Source: Sphingobium lactosutens DS20
Lineage (GTDB): Bacteria; Pseudomonadota; Alphaproteobacteria; Sphingomonadales; Sphingomonadaceae
Length of the DNA stretch: 64,000 nucleotides
Assembly (NCBI RefSeq): GCF_000445105.1
Contig: NZ_ATDP01000103.1
Span: 142,293 to 206,292, forward strand
Direction of reading: 5' to 3'
Part shown: positions 27,838 through 37,152 of the stretch, in pieces
Numbering within the stretch: position 1 is the stretch's first letter
How the letters are laid out: every line of letters starts with the position of its first letter
Program-made: the position numbers and the translations under genes
Notes under the pieces: generated by a model
Databases searched by the model: none
What the model saw: only the letters and a program-made list of their open reading frames with translations
Told to the model about the DNA's origin: nothing

Positions 27838-29049
27838 TCAGGCGGCCAGCAATTCGTCTGCCGGTCCGAAGAATTCATAGTGGATGCGACTAGCCGCTAC
27901 ACCAGCCTGCGAGAGTGTGGCAACCGCGTGACGCAGAAAGGCGCGGGGCCCGCAGATGTAGTAGTCCGCTTCGGCAATGGGCGTGTTGGCCACCAGCCAT
28001 TCGTCGGTGATGATCCCGGCGATGTCGTAGTCGCGCCCCGCCACTTCGTCGCCCAGCGGGTGCTGATGAAAGTCGGTGACACTTACCAAACCGGCGCTCG
28101 CCGCCAGTGCCTGGACGTGATCGCGCATTGCCTGGGTGGTACGATCATGTGTGCCGTGGACATAGTGGATCGGCGCGGTGCCTCCCTTCGCCACGAGCGC
28201 CTCCAGCATCGCGACCATTGGCGTCAGACCCACTCCGCCCGACAGCAACACCACCGGTCGTTCGCTCGTATCATCAAGGAAGAACTCGCCCGCCGGAGCT
28301 GCGACCTTGAGTCTGCTGCCGACGCCCGCAGTATCGTGAAGCCAACCCGAGGCCAGCCCCTGTGGTTCGCGCTTGACCGAGATGCGATAGGTCTCGCCAT
28401 TGGGCGCCGCGGAAATCGAATAGTTGCGCTTCACTGACGGATGACCGGGGATGTCGAACCAGAAGGTCAGATACTGGCCGGGCTTGTATGCCATTACAGG
28501 GAGCCCATCGGCGGGGCACAAGATAAACGAGGTGATGACCGCGCTTTCCGGCACGACTTCGACCACCTTGAACTCGCGCCAGCCGCTCCAGCCTCCGTCG
28601 GCCGATTGCTGTTCCGAATAGAGCCGATCTTCACGCGCGATCAGGATATTGGCGAGGAACCAGTAGGCTTCGCCCCAAGCAGCGAGAATCTCATCGGTCG
28701 CAGCATCGTCCAGCACCGCCTTGATCGCGCCGAGCAAGGCATCGGCGACATAGGGGTAATGCTCGGGCAAAATCTGCAAACCGACATGCTTTTGCGCGAT
28801 GCGCTCCACCGCCGGCGCGAGTGCCGCGAGGTTCTCGATGTTGCTCGCATAGGCAAGGATGGCCCCGGTCAAGGCGCGCGGTTGCGATCCCGCATCACCG
28901 TGGTGCGACTGGTTGAACAAGGCGGCGATCTCGGGGTTCTGGAACAGGCGGGCATACATTTCGTGCACGATGGCGAGGCCATGGGCTTCGAGTGCGGGGA
29001 CCGTGGCCTTGACGAGCGCGATCGTCTGCTCGCTGAGCGGCTGCGACAT
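27838..29049 (-). CDS. hmp: Flavohaemoglobin, nitric oxide dioxygenase
   Basis: This 403-aa enzyme oxidises NO to nitrate using O2 and NAD(P)H. The globin domain (residues 1-140) has the proximal His88 in KHVGLQILPEHYP and a B10-region Tyr in VHEMYARLF. The FAD-binding RNYSIS motif lies near 208-213 and the NAD-binding GGVGLTPM near 270. Length and order are standard for Hmp. It is the fourth gene of an apparent operon opposite the NsrR-like regulator. Confidence 0.95.
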   Translation of the reverse strand: MSQPLSEQTIALVKATVPALEAHGLAIVHEMYARLFQNPEIAALFNQSHHGDAGSQPRALTGAILAYASNIENLAALAPAVERIAQKHVGLQILPEHYPYVADALLGAIKAVLDDAATDEILAAWGEAYWFLANILIAREDRLYSEQQSADGGWSGWREFKVVEVVPESAVITSFILCPADGLPVMAYKPGQYLTFWFDIPGHPSVKRNYSISAAPNGETYRISVKREPQGLASGWLHDTAGVGSRLKVAAPAGEFFLDDTSERPVVLLSGGVGLTPMVAMLEALVAKGGTAPIHYVHGTHDRTTQAMRDHVQALAASAGLVSVTDFHQHPLGDEVAGRDYDIAGIITDEWLVANTPIAEADYYICGPRAFLRHAVATLSQAGVAASRIHYEFFGPADELLAA

Positions 29050-29098
29050 GGAATTCTCCTGAGATGGAAAGGTGGTTCGGGAAGGGGGCAGGTCGTGG

Positions 29099-29377
29099 TC
29101 AGAAACCGGGTGGAGGCCGGTCCCAGAAATCGACCTGCATTTTCATCGTGCCCAGTGGCGTGACGAAATGCGGTTGTTGCGGCTCGATCAATCCGGGCCG
29201 ATCAGGGGTAAGGATCACCTCGCTGGTTGGATCGAGATAGGTGAGCCGGAGCTCTCCCTCGATCACCCGGATCACGCCCCACACGCCCGCCTTGGTATCG
29301 TGGCGGGCGCGCAGGGCAGCGGGCAGGCTATCCTGATCGAACACGGGGGTGGAGCGATAGGGGCGCGGTTTTGACAT
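29099..29377 (-). CDS. DUF1971 cupin-like small protein
   Basis: This 92-aa cytoplasmic protein matches the DUF1971 pattern: an N-terminal YRSTPVFDQDSLPAALRARHD, a central GVWGVIRVIEGELRLTYLD and a late IEPQQPHFV-PLG segment with the conserved His. The fold is a small beta barrel seen at the end of some tellurite-resistance proteins. Its biochemical role is not known. It starts 2 bases after the alternative oxidase gene and lies ahead of hmp, so it is probably part of the NO-stress operon. Confidence 0.8.
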   Translation of the reverse strand: MSKPRPYRSTPVFDQDSLPAALRARHDTKAGVWGVIRVIEGELRLTYLDPTSEVILTPDRPGLIEPQQPHFVTPLGTMKMQVDFWDRPPPGF

Positions 29378-29379
29378 GG

Positions 29380-30066
29380 TCAGGCTGCCAGCCGGATATC
29401 GTCCGCGTGCTCGGGATAAGGAGCAACACTCAGCGGTGCAGGCTTGCCCGCCAGTTCATCGGCAAAGCCGTGGTTGACGTCGCGATGATGCGCTTCGTCG
29501 GCGCGGACCACCAGCACCACGTCGCGCAAGGTGGCTGTATCGGGCAGCTTCCAGTAGCGACGGGCGATCATCGGGGCGGCGACATCCGGGCTGCGACCCT
29601 CGTCGATCTCCTTGAGGTAGAGAGTGTAGCTGATCACGGCCTCCTCCTCGAAATAGCCGACCACGCGGTGCGCGGTCCGTGCGCTCACCAGATAGAGGCC
29701 GAAGAAGGCGAGATAGAACGCCCACTGCACCAGCAGAATCACCAGCCGCTCGAACAGCGACGGCTGGGCGACCTCGATGAAGGTCATCAGGTGCATCCGC
29801 TCGTTCTCCGCCTCTTCCATCAGGGTGCGGATCCAGCCGTTGTCACCCTGCATCCGGCGCAGGCACCTGAGGTGAGTGAGTGTGGCGCCGACCATGCCGG
29901 GCACGGCGGCGACGGTTTCGAGCACGATGGCGCGATGGCCGTAGCGCTTGGCGAAGAAGGTATCGGCGCACAAGCGCAAGACCTTGGTGAAGCCGAGCGC
30001 GATCCGATCACGCAGGTCGCGCGGGGTGTGGTGAACGGTCAGATCGACCAGCGGAATGTCGGTCAT
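29380..30066 (-). CDS. aox: Alternative oxidase (di-iron ubiquinol oxidase)
   Basis: This 228-aa membrane-bound di-iron oxidase passes electrons from ubiquinol to O2 without pumping protons. I chose the ATG at 30066 because AAGGAG lies 9 bases upstream; the ATG at 30090 overlaps the previous gene. All iron-ligand motifs are visible: LET (Glu50), NERMH (Glu89, His92), FEEEA (Glu140-142) and RADEAHH (Glu191, His194). Two hydrophobic helices lie between the second and third motifs. Alternative oxidases resist NO and cyanide, which suits its place in an NO-defence operon. Confidence 0.93.
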   Translation of the reverse strand: MTDIPLVDLTVHHTPRDLRDRIALGFTKVLRLCADTFFAKRYGHRAIVLETVAAVPGMVGATLTHLRCLRRMQGDNGWIRTLMEEAENERMHLMTFIEVAQPSLFERLVILLVQWAFYLAFFGLYLVSARTAHRVVGYFEEEAVISYTLYLKEIDEGRSPDVAAPMIARRYWKLPDTATLRDVVLVVRADEAHHRDVNHGFADELAGKPAPLSVAPYPEHADDIRLAA

Positions 30067-30082
30067 GGCAATATGCTCCTTT

Positions 30083-30520
30083 TCAGGCATGGTCCGTCGC
30101 GGCTGCTGTGGGGCTGCCGGGTCGGTGGGAAGAGGCGGGCACTGGCTGGGCTTCCAGCCGGAAAAACATCGCGAGCTTCAGGCTCTCGGCGATCCGCGCG
30201 GCCTTGGCCTGCAAGGCAGCAGCGGCTTCGGGGGCCATCAGTTCATCGGTGGTCTCGGCCCAGAGTGCGAGCCAGCGCTCGAACAGGGCGGGGGTGATGC
30301 GATCGCGATGCTTCACATGCGCAGGCACCGGCTGGCCCTTGTAGCGTCCGCTGGTGAGCATGACGGAGGACCAGAAGGCTCTCAGCTTCTCGAGATGTTC
30401 GGGCCAGTCGTGGATGGCATCGTTGAAGATCGGGCCGAGTTCTTCATCGCAACGGACGCGGGCATAGAACGCGTCGACCAGCCGGGTGAGGCCGGGTTCG
30501 GTTATGTCGAGTGCTGGCAT
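30083..30520 (-). CDS. Group III truncated haemoglobin
   Basis: This 145-aa protein is a truncated globin of group III. Landmarks are [19 protein letters not shown] near residues 14-32 (with the B10-region Tyr), [23 protein letters not shown] at about 42-64 and [23 protein letters not shown], which holds the proximal-His region. The last about 25 residues are a low-complexity tail. It is the first gene of the NsrR-linked operon. O2 or NO binding is expected; the physiological reaction is not established. Confidence 0.88.
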   Translation of the reverse strand: MPALDITEPGLTRLVDAFYARVRCDEELGPIFNDAIHDWPEHLEKLRAFWSSVMLTSGRYKGQPVPAHVKHRDRITPALFERWLALWAETTDELMAPEAAAALQAKAARIAESLKLAMFFRLEAQPVPASSHRPGSPTAAATDHA

Positions 30521-30533
30521 GGCTGCGACTCCA

Positions 30534-30595
30534 AATCATGTATCTAGGATGCATCTATACTGACGCTGAAAAACATGCAATGAGAATACATGATT
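30534..30595. promoter_or_regulatory. NsrR-like operator in the divergent promoter region
   Basis: Between the haemoglobin gene and the Rrf2 gene, AATCATGTAT (30534-30543) and ATACATGATT (30586-30595) form a perfect 10-bp inverted repeat. The self-complementary GATGCATC lies at 30548-30555 and a -10-like TATACT at 30556-30561 on the plus strand. ATGTAT/ATGCAT cores resemble published NsrR sites. The arrangement suggests that the regulator controls both directions. Confidence 0.65.
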
Positions 30596-30612
30596 ATTTT
30601 TGCGGAGCTGCG

Positions 30613-31038
30613 ATGCGCCTGACGCGCTACACCGATTATGCCATGCGGGTGCTGCTATACCTCGGGCGGCAGCCGGGCGAGCTGGCCTCGATTGCAGTCA
30701 TTGCGCGCGCCTTTGCCATTTCGCAGAACCACCTGATGAAGGTGGTCAACGATCTGGTGAACGCGGGCTATCTGGAAAGCGTGCGCGGTCGCAACGGCGG
30801 GATCCGCCTCGCCCGCCCGCCGCACGAGATCAACGTCGGCGCACTGGTTCGCCAGACCGAGGACGATTTCGATCTGGTTGGCTGCGGGGCCTGTGTGATT
30901 GCCCCGGCCTGCGGCCTCACTAGCGTGCTCGACGAGGCGCTGCTGGCATTCCTCAAGGTACTCGACGGCTACTCACTGGCCGACGTGCTGGCGCGCAAGG
31001 GCGATTTTTCACACCTCCTCGCGCCTGTGGATGCATGA
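30613..31038 (+). CDS. nsrR: NsrR-type Rrf2 transcriptional regulator (NO sensor)
   Basis: This 141-aa regulator starts at the ATG at 30613 with GGAG 5 bases upstream. The N-terminal winged helix (MRLTRYTDYAMRVLLYLG through SQNHLMKVVNDLVNAGYL and RGRNGGIRLARPP) is typical of Rrf2 proteins. Three Cys at residues 91, 94 and 100 form the C-x2-C-x5-C cluster of NsrR, which holds an NO-sensitive Fe-S cluster. It is transcribed away from haemoglobin, oxidase and flavohaemoglobin genes, the classic NsrR targets. RirA- or IscR-like sensing is less likely in this context. Confidence 0.9.
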   Translation: MRLTRYTDYAMRVLLYLGRQPGELASIAVIARAFAISQNHLMKVVNDLVNAGYLESVRGRNGGIRLARPPHEINVGALVRQTEDDFDLVGCGACVIAPACGLTSVLDEALLAFLKVLDGYSLADVLARKGDFSHLLAPVDA

Positions 31039-31400
31039 ATTAGCAGGTAATTCTCTCTGCACAGTGCTCATAGTTGATCAATCAGTCTTGCAGCGGCGAA
31101 ACGCCGTGGACGACTTGCACTCCCAGCTGTCCGAACAGCGCGTCAGTTCCTCTAGCAGCAGTTTTCAAGACGCTAGAACGGCGACTTTTTGCTGACGGTC
31201 GTTGCACCCGAATGTTGGAATTTCGTGCGAGTTGTCGACAGACCGTCCTGCGTTGATCGGAGGGGTGGTTCTGGCGAAAGCTGCCGATTGCAGACCCACG
31301 GGCTAGCGGCGCAAGCTGATCGGCACGAGCCAAGAGGCATTTCCACATTAGGCCGGCAATCGTTCTTCAGAAGGCCAATTCTGGCCATCGGAGAACGAAC
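31039..31400. other. Gap between nsrR and the recombinase gene
   Basis: I see no gene with family features here. Short open frames on both strands look like chance frames in GC-rich DNA. The stretch may hold the left junction of whatever segment the following recombinase gene came with; I find no clear terminal repeats. Confidence 0.35.
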
Positions 31401-32033
31401 ATGGACATGCCTGAGAACACACTCGCATCCCACAAGCGTCAGGTCTGGAACGCGGGGCGCACTGTCGGTGCCAAGCGGGCGCTGAAGCCGAAGCAGATCT
31501 GGGAGATCCGCTTCTACCTCAACCAGCGCTGCCGCTTGCGAGATCGAGCTCTCTTCGACCTTGCTATCGACAGTAAGCTGCGTGGCTGCGACCTCGTGCA
31601 GATCAAGATTGGCGATATTGTCAGCGGTGGACAGATTCGCACCCGCGCAATCGTGATGCAGCAGAAGACCGGACGACCGGTTCAATTCGAGCTGCTGCCA
31701 GATACCCGCACCAGCTTGCTCGCATGGCTTGAACGTCGTGGCGGCACGGTAGACGATTACGTGTTTCCAAGCCGTGTTGATCGTAACGGCCATCTTAGCA
31801 CCCGCCAGTATGCAAGGCTGGTTGATGAATGGGTGACGGGAGTGGGGTTGATGCGAAATGAGTACGGCACCCATTCACTGCGCCGAACCAAGGCCTCGAT
31901 CATTTACCGAGCGACAGGGAACCTGCGCGCAGTCCAGATATTGCTCGGCCATAGCAAGATCGAGAATACGGTGCGTTACCTCGGCATCGACGTTGAGGAC
32001 GCCCTTGCCCTCGCCGAGAACACTGAAATTTGA
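31401..32033 (+). CDS. Solo tyrosine recombinase lacking the N-terminal arm domain
   Basis: This 210-aa protein contains mainly the catalytic domain of a tyrosine recombinase. Arg61 lies in DSKLRGCDL, HSLRR supplies the His-x-x-Arg pair near residue 155, the LLGHSK motif carries the second His and the nucleophile Tyr is in TVRYLGID near residue 192. Full-length integrases have an N-terminal SAM-like core-binding domain that is absent here, although residues 27-50 could be its remnant. It might act as a resolvase or shufon-type enzyme or be a relic of cargo capture. Confidence 0.85.
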   Translation: MDMPENTLASHKRQVWNAGRTVGAKRALKPKQIWEIRFYLNQRCRLRDRALFDLAIDSKLRGCDLVQIKIGDIVSGGQIRTRAIVMQQKTGRPVQFELLPDTRTSLLAWLERRGGTVDDYVFPSRVDRNGHLSTRQYARLVDEWVTGVGLMRNEYGTHSLRRTKASIIYRATGNLRAVQILLGHSKIENTVRYLGIDVEDALALAENTEI

Positions 32034-32038
32034 AAAGC

Positions 32039-32071
32039 TAGTTGGCTCCCCCTTCGGATGGGGAGCCAACT
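32039..32071 (+). terminator. Terminator-like hairpin after the recombinase gene
   Basis: GTTGGCTCCCC and GGGGAGCCAAC form a perfect 11-bp stem around a short loop immediately after the recombinase stop. Only a short T-containing stretch follows, so it may terminate transcription or just protect the 3' end. Confidence 0.6.
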
Positions 32072-32432
32072 TAATCGAGTTTGGGACATTCCGGTCCTTC
32101 AAGCCAGATGCCCTGAATGACCGACTCAGCTAGAAGCCGTCGTGATCGACCTGAAGTTCGAGATAGCCGATAAGCCTTCACCATTGGCGCGCGCAGGTTG
32201 CGACGGGTTCTTGTCGCGCTCGGTCTCCTGCGTTGGCCGCGTCGGGCGCTTCCGCGTGTCTCGACCGCAGCTTACGCGTTGCCGATAGCCGATCTCCCCG
32301 CAAGGAATGCCGCGACGTCCGTCTGCACCACATTGTAGAAGGCGAGCCTAGCGAAACCGCGACCTTCACCGGAGGGCTACCCCTCACCACTGGAAAATTG
32401 ACCAAAGCGGGTCAAAGGCGACGAGCGCGATT
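32072..32432. other. Gap between recombinase and broken diguanylate cyclase
   Basis: No recognisable coding sequence is seen. Open frames on either strand are short and lack family motifs. The stretch lies between two genes that point towards each other and may be decayed mobile DNA. Confidence 0.35.
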
Positions 32433-34408
32433 TTAGCTAGCCTGCTGACTTAACTGCCAATCACGAGAATGCCAGTCAATTAGGCGTTCAGAGCAGTCCA
32501 TCTGCTCGGCGTTTGACGCAGCATCCATGACACACTGGTCGCGTCCCTGCTGCTTCGCCTTGTAGAGCGCCGCATCCGCTACCGCATATAATTCGGCAAA
32601 CGACGACCTGTTGCTAGCATTAGCAACACCGATGCTGACGCTTACCTGTCCCGCTGCTCCTTCGCGGAATACCCGCTTCGTCCTGGCAATGCCGGAACGA
32701 AGCCGTTCTGCCACTACCGCAGCTTCGTCCGAACCGCTGGCCTCGATCAGAGCCATGAACTCTTCGCCGCCAATTCGGCCAAACAGGTCATTATCTCTCA
32801 ACAGCGACCGTGCATCGCGCGCTACTTCGGTCAGGATGCGATCTCCAGCGAGATGGCCATAGGTGTCGTTCACAGATTTGAAGTGATCAACATCGATTAC
32901 GAGCATGTACAGTCGAGACGGGTTCCGCAACATCAATAGCTGCTCAACATCCTGAACGATCCGTCGGCGACTCAAGACTCCGGTGAGGGGGTCGTAGTCA
33001 GCTAGCCGGCTGAGTTCAACATTGGCACGATGCAGTTCTTTGGTTCTCTGTGCGACCTGCTGCTCCAGGTCGCGATGTACGCGCGTAAGCCTATCGGCCA
33101 TATCGTCGAAGTCATGCGCCAGTTGTTCCACCTCATCACGCCCAACTTTCGCGCGAGACGGAGGAGCGCCCTCGGTTTGAAAGCGCTGCGTCAATATCCG
33201 CGTTCGGTGGGTCAGGCGCGCAAGTGGTTTGCCCACATAGCGTCGGAGCAGTAGGCCGACAGCGACACCCTGCAGCGCAAGACAAAGCACAGCGGCTATC
33301 GCGACGCGTGCAACGGCTCGCATCGCGCCCGATTGTATCACCTCGTCATTTTGGATGGTCAGCACATACCATCGAGGAGTGTTGACCATACGCATTGAAA
33401 CATGCGCGCCTAATTGCTGCACATGGCCCAAAAAGGGCTTGCCGGCGTTGCCTCGAATAAACCGCCACAATGCCTTGAGCTTTGGATCACGCGTCCGCGT
33501 AAGATCCAGCAACTGCTCCGATCCCGCTATGCTTTGGTGAGTATATTGTGGATGCCAGATCAACATCCCTTCCGCCGATACAAGGACAGTGTCAGTCGCC
33601 GGCAGCCCTTTCAATTCATCCGCCGATAATAGATCATCAAGCAGAAGACTCGTGCCCCACGTCCCAATGTGACGTCCTTTCCAGTCGACAGGAGTCATGC
33701 AACCTGTAGTCCAGGTTCGACCGGAAGTGTCGTATAATATGTGAACAAGAGGCGTGCATCGCGTGGCTCGAGATGGATTTAGCGCAGGTGTGCTTATTCT
33801 CGCGAAGGTCTCCTGCTGGAAGTCGAGGTCTTCGGGGGCCTTTTCCGGTAGAAGCCACGCCTGTCCTCACGGTCTGGGGCGAACATGATAAGCGTATTTC
33901 CCGGCGTGAAGAAGTACAGGCTTTTCAGGTCAGGGCGAATGCCTTCTCCGACTGCGTGAGCTACGCGTGTGGCACGGAGAATGAGTGCGCGCTATTGGGG
34001 ATCCGGTTCCGTCCTGATATAGGCGCCTACACCACGCACATAGCCGAACGGTGTTTGGCCACCGTCGAATAGCAAGTCCGAACTGCGCCGCCCCCCCCGA
34101 TTGTGGCGCGGAAACAGAGTGTCCAGGTTGCCTACATCGTCGGGATCGGCCCCGGCCGCAAGTTCTGCCAGCAACAACTGCTTCGCGTGGTCGTGCGCTG
34201 CCCGGAGACGAGTGAAACGCCCTTCCTGAAGCGCAGCCACTTGCCTGTTCTGGCTGTCGAGCCGGGTTAGCGACTCGCTCAGAGCTTGGCGCCTGATGTC
34301 AAAATACACTGCAGCGCCAAATGCTATAAACAGCGATCCGATCACAAGGGAAAGGGTAAGCGCCGCCCTAGTAGAGATTGGCATTTTGCGAAGCGCGGGG
34401 GACATCAT
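32433..34408 (-). pseudogene. Diguanylate cyclase with extracytoplasmic sensor domain, broken by a nonsense codon and a frameshift
   Basis: The N-terminal piece (33992-34408) has a membrane helix at about residues 16-36 and the start of a periplasmic sensor domain, then stops at a TAG at 33992-33994. The same frame continues in good coding sequence to about 33850, where the frame shifts by one base and resumes up to 32433. The C-terminal piece has a second membrane helix, a HAMP-like linker, the heptad stretch LEQQVAQRTKEL and a GGDEF domain with the intact signature RIGGEEF. The C-terminal part (ATG at 33698) could still be made, but the sensor would be lost. Confidence 0.85.
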
Positions 34409-34873
34409 GATCGCTTGATTTTGGCAGCTTACGGTGAAAAATATCTAAAGCTCACCAGCCGCGGCTGAGTTTGGCCTGGAGATCTCGTTCGCGCCAGAAA
34501 GAAGGAGGTCTGCCAGCACAGGGCCTCCGCTTGCCCCGCGGTATATCCTTTCATGGCGGCGCCGAGGTGGCTCGTACCCCCGCGTGATCATATATGCCGC
34601 AAATCGACTGCTTCTGCAGTTTGCATTGAATGCGTCGCCCGACGCAATGGCGGTGCGCGGTTTCTGCCTGGCGCATAGCTTGTCGCTGTCGGATGGCCAT
34701 GTCTCCGTCTTCCTTGACTTCGCCGATTTCAGCCCGGGATAGAGTTGTTGACACCCTGTTGGCTAAAATTGGTGCGCGCAGCTGCCCTACTAGCCACTGG
34801 CGCCTCCAAATGTTCGATTTTAGGCGTGAGCGGTCGTCCTCGCTACAACTTCGACCCAGAGTGTCGGTCAGGA
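34409..34873. other. Gap between broken cyclase gene and ccoS
   Basis: I see no supported gene. A 67-codon minus-strand frame at 34551-34754 has no recognisable motif. There is no obvious terminator hairpin with T-run after ccoS. Confidence 0.35.
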
Positions 34874-35020
34874 TCAGTCCTCCTCGCCCTCAACCAGCAT
34901 TCGCATCGCCGCTCCGTCGAGATCGTCATACTGACCGGTGCGCAGCGCCATGAAGAAGGCCGCAAGTGCCATAAGTCCGCACAGCAGGGCGAGCGGGATG
35001 AGGAGGGTTAGACCTGTCAT
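34874..35020 (-). CDS. ccoS: cbb3 oxidase maturation protein CcoS/FixS
   Basis: This 48-aa protein starts at the ATG at 35020, overlapping the ccoI stop by 4 bases. It has one hydrophobic helix (LTLLIPLALLCGLMALAAFF, about residues 4-23), then the typical CcoS segment LRTGQYDDLDGAAMRML and an acidic tail. CcoS is needed to insert cofactors into cbb3 oxidase. It is the last gene of the ccoGHIS set. Confidence 0.92.
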   Translation of the reverse strand: MTGLTLLIPLALLCGLMALAAFFMALRTGQYDDLDGAAMRMLVEGEED

Positions 35021-37152
35021 TTCGCGCTGTCTTTGAGACGAAGGGCGTTGAGGATGACGATTAGCGAGGACAAAGACATGGCTACCGCCGCCACCAGCGG
35101 CGTCACCTTGCCCGCGATCGCGAGCGGCACCGCCAATATATTGTAGCAGATGGCGAGCGCGAAATTCTGCTTCACTACGCGTATCGTGCGCCGCGCGGCC
35201 CGCAGCGCGATCGCGACCGGCGCCAGCCTGTCGCCTAGGAAGACGATATCGGCTGCGAGCTGGCTGGCGTCGCTAGCCGATGCCGGCGCTATACTGGCAT
35301 GCCCTGCGGCAAGCGCAGGTCCGTCATTCAGCCCGTCACCGACCATCAGCACCTTCTGCCCCTGCGCCTTTATACGGTCGAGCAGCGCTAACTTGTCCGC
35401 AGGTCGAAGTCGGCCAATCGCGGTTGTACCGGTCGCGCGTGCGATCTCCTCCAGTGCCTCGGGCTGGTCCCCACTGGCGATGAGTGTCTGAAGGCCGGCA
35501 GCGCGCAACGCGGCCAGCGTCTCGGCCGCATCGGGTCGCAGAGCGTCGGTGAACGGGAGCAGGTGAACATCCGCGCCGTGGCGATATTCGCTCGCCAACT
35601 CAAACAGGGTGATCAGACTGCGCGGCCGAGCCAACGAGACCGGCACGCCGCGATGGTTGGCGAACAACCCCTCGCCCGGCACCTCACGGATGGGATCCAG
35701 CGTGGCGGGTCGGACGCCTTCGGCCTCCAGCGCCTGCCGCAGCGCGACGCTCAGCGGGTGGCGGCTGGCCTGCGCCAGCGCGAGCAGGATGGAATGATCT
35801 TCCCCGTCGAGCCTGTCGAGATGACGCGGAACGGGGCGGCCAAGGGTCAGCGTCCCCGTCTTGTCGAACACGGCTTCCGTCGTCTCGGCCAGCCGCTCCA
35901 GCGCGGAGCCGTCCTTGACCAGCACGCCCTGCCGCATCAGCGCACCGCACGCGACAACTTGCGCGACGGGCACAGCGAGGCCGAGCGCACAGGGACAGGT
36001 GATGAGCAGCACCGCGACCGCGATCAGCAGCGACTGATGCACGCCCGCACCACCGACCGTCCAGCCGATGAAAGACAGGGCGGCGAGCAGATGGACGCAG
36101 GGCGCGTACCAGCGCGCCGCCCGATCGGCGAGGCGGACATAGTGCGATTTGCTTTGTCCCGCCTCCTCCATCAGCCTTGCGATGTCTGCAATCACCGTGT
36201 CGGCGCCCGCCGCCGTCACCTCGACCGTCAACGGGCCGGCGACGTTGAGCGCCCCGGCCTGCACGACATCGCCCGCCTGGACGCGAACGGGCGTGCTTTC
36301 TCCAGTCAGAAACGAGATGTCGAGGCTGCTGTCTCCCATTAGAACGCGCCCGTCCGCCGCCAGCCGCTCCCCCGCCGCGACCAGCATCCGCATTCCCGGA
36401 CGAAGCACGTCGGCCTCCGACCACCGGCTCTGTCCCGCCTCGTCCAGCACCAGCGCGCCCGGCGCCGTCTGCTTCAGCAGCGCCGCGACCCCGGCCCGTG
36501 CCCGGCCGCGCATCATACTGTCGAGGCAGCGTCCCGCGAGCAGGAAGAAGAGCAGCATCACCGCCCCGTCAAACCAGGCATGCGCGCCGCCGCTTATGGT
36601 CTCAAACAGGCTCATGCTCGTGGTCAGCAGCACGCCAATGCTGATCGGAACGTCCATGTTGGTGCGCCCTTGCCGCAACGCCGCCCAGGCGGAACGGAAG
36701 AAGGGCTCGCCGGCATAGGCGACGGTCGGCAGCGCGATCAGGGCGGAAAGCCAGTGGAACATCTGCCGCGTGGCGCCTTCCGCACCGGACCAGATGGATA
36801 CCGACAGCAGCATGATGTTCATCGCGGCGAAGCCGGCAACGGCGAGGGCTCGGAGCAAGGCCCGATTCTCCGCCGCCGCAACGTCAAGGCCAGGGTCGGC
36901 CAGCGCCTCGGCCTCGAAACCGAGCCGGGCGAGCGCCGCCTTCAGGTCTGGCGGGCTCAAAGCCGCATCATGCCGGATTGCGACGCGCCTGGCCCCCATG
37001 TTGACGCGGGCCGATTCGATACCGTTAACCTTCGGCAGGCCGTTCTCGATTTTCGAGATGCAGCCCGCGCAGTGGATGCCAGGGACGGCTAGGAGGCTTT
37101 CGCGTGTTTCGGCCAGCGGTGCGGGTTCAGGGAGCAGCGCCCGTGTCGCCAT
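35017..37152 (-). CDS. ccoI: Copper-transporting P-type ATPase CcoI/FixI
   Basis: This 711-aa inner-membrane ATPase exports copper for assembly of the cbb3 oxidase binuclear centre. An N-terminal heavy-metal-associated domain contains GIHCAGC near residues 26-32. P1B-ATPase landmarks follow: the phosphatase motif TGES, the metal-site CPC in LLITCPCALGLAVPVA, the phosphorylation motif DKTGTLT and GDGLNDGPAL. It overlaps ccoH and ccoS, as in ccoGHIS operons. Confidence 0.94.
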   Translation of the reverse strand: MATRALLPEPAPLAETRESLLAVPGIHCAGCISKIENGLPKVNGIESARVNMGARRVAIRHDAALSPPDLKAALARLGFEAEALADPGLDVAAAENRALLRALAVAGFAAMNIMLLSVSIWSGAEGATRQMFHWLSALIALPTVAYAGEPFFRSAWAALRQGRTNMDVPISIGVLLTTSMSLFETISGGAHAWFDGAVMLLFFLLAGRCLDSMMRGRARAGVAALLKQTAPGALVLDEAGQSRWSEADVLRPGMRMLVAAGERLAADGRVLMGDSSLDISFLTGESTPVRVQAGDVVQAGALNVAGPLTVEVTAAGADTVIADIARLMEEAGQSKSHYVRLADRAARWYAPCVHLLAALSFIGWTVGGAGVHQSLLIAVAVLLITCPCALGLAVPVAQVVACGALMRQGVLVKDGSALERLAETTEAVFDKTGTLTLGRPVPRHLDRLDGEDHSILLALAQASRHPLSVALRQALEAEGVRPATLDPIREVPGEGLFANHRGVPVSLARPRSLITLFELASEYRHGADVHLLPFTDALRPDAAETLAALRAAGLQTLIASGDQPEALEEIARATGTTAIGRLRPADKLALLDRIKAQGQKVLMVGDGLNDGPALAAGHASIAPASASDASQLAADIVFLGDRLAPVAIALRAARRTIRVVKQNFALAICYNILAVPLAIAGKVTPLVAAVAMSLSSLIVILNALRLKDSAK

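Noticed and set aside
34551..34754. A 67-codon minus-strand frame in the gap before ccoS
   Set aside because: No motif, no ribosome-binding site and no operon link. It is left out as a likely chance frame.
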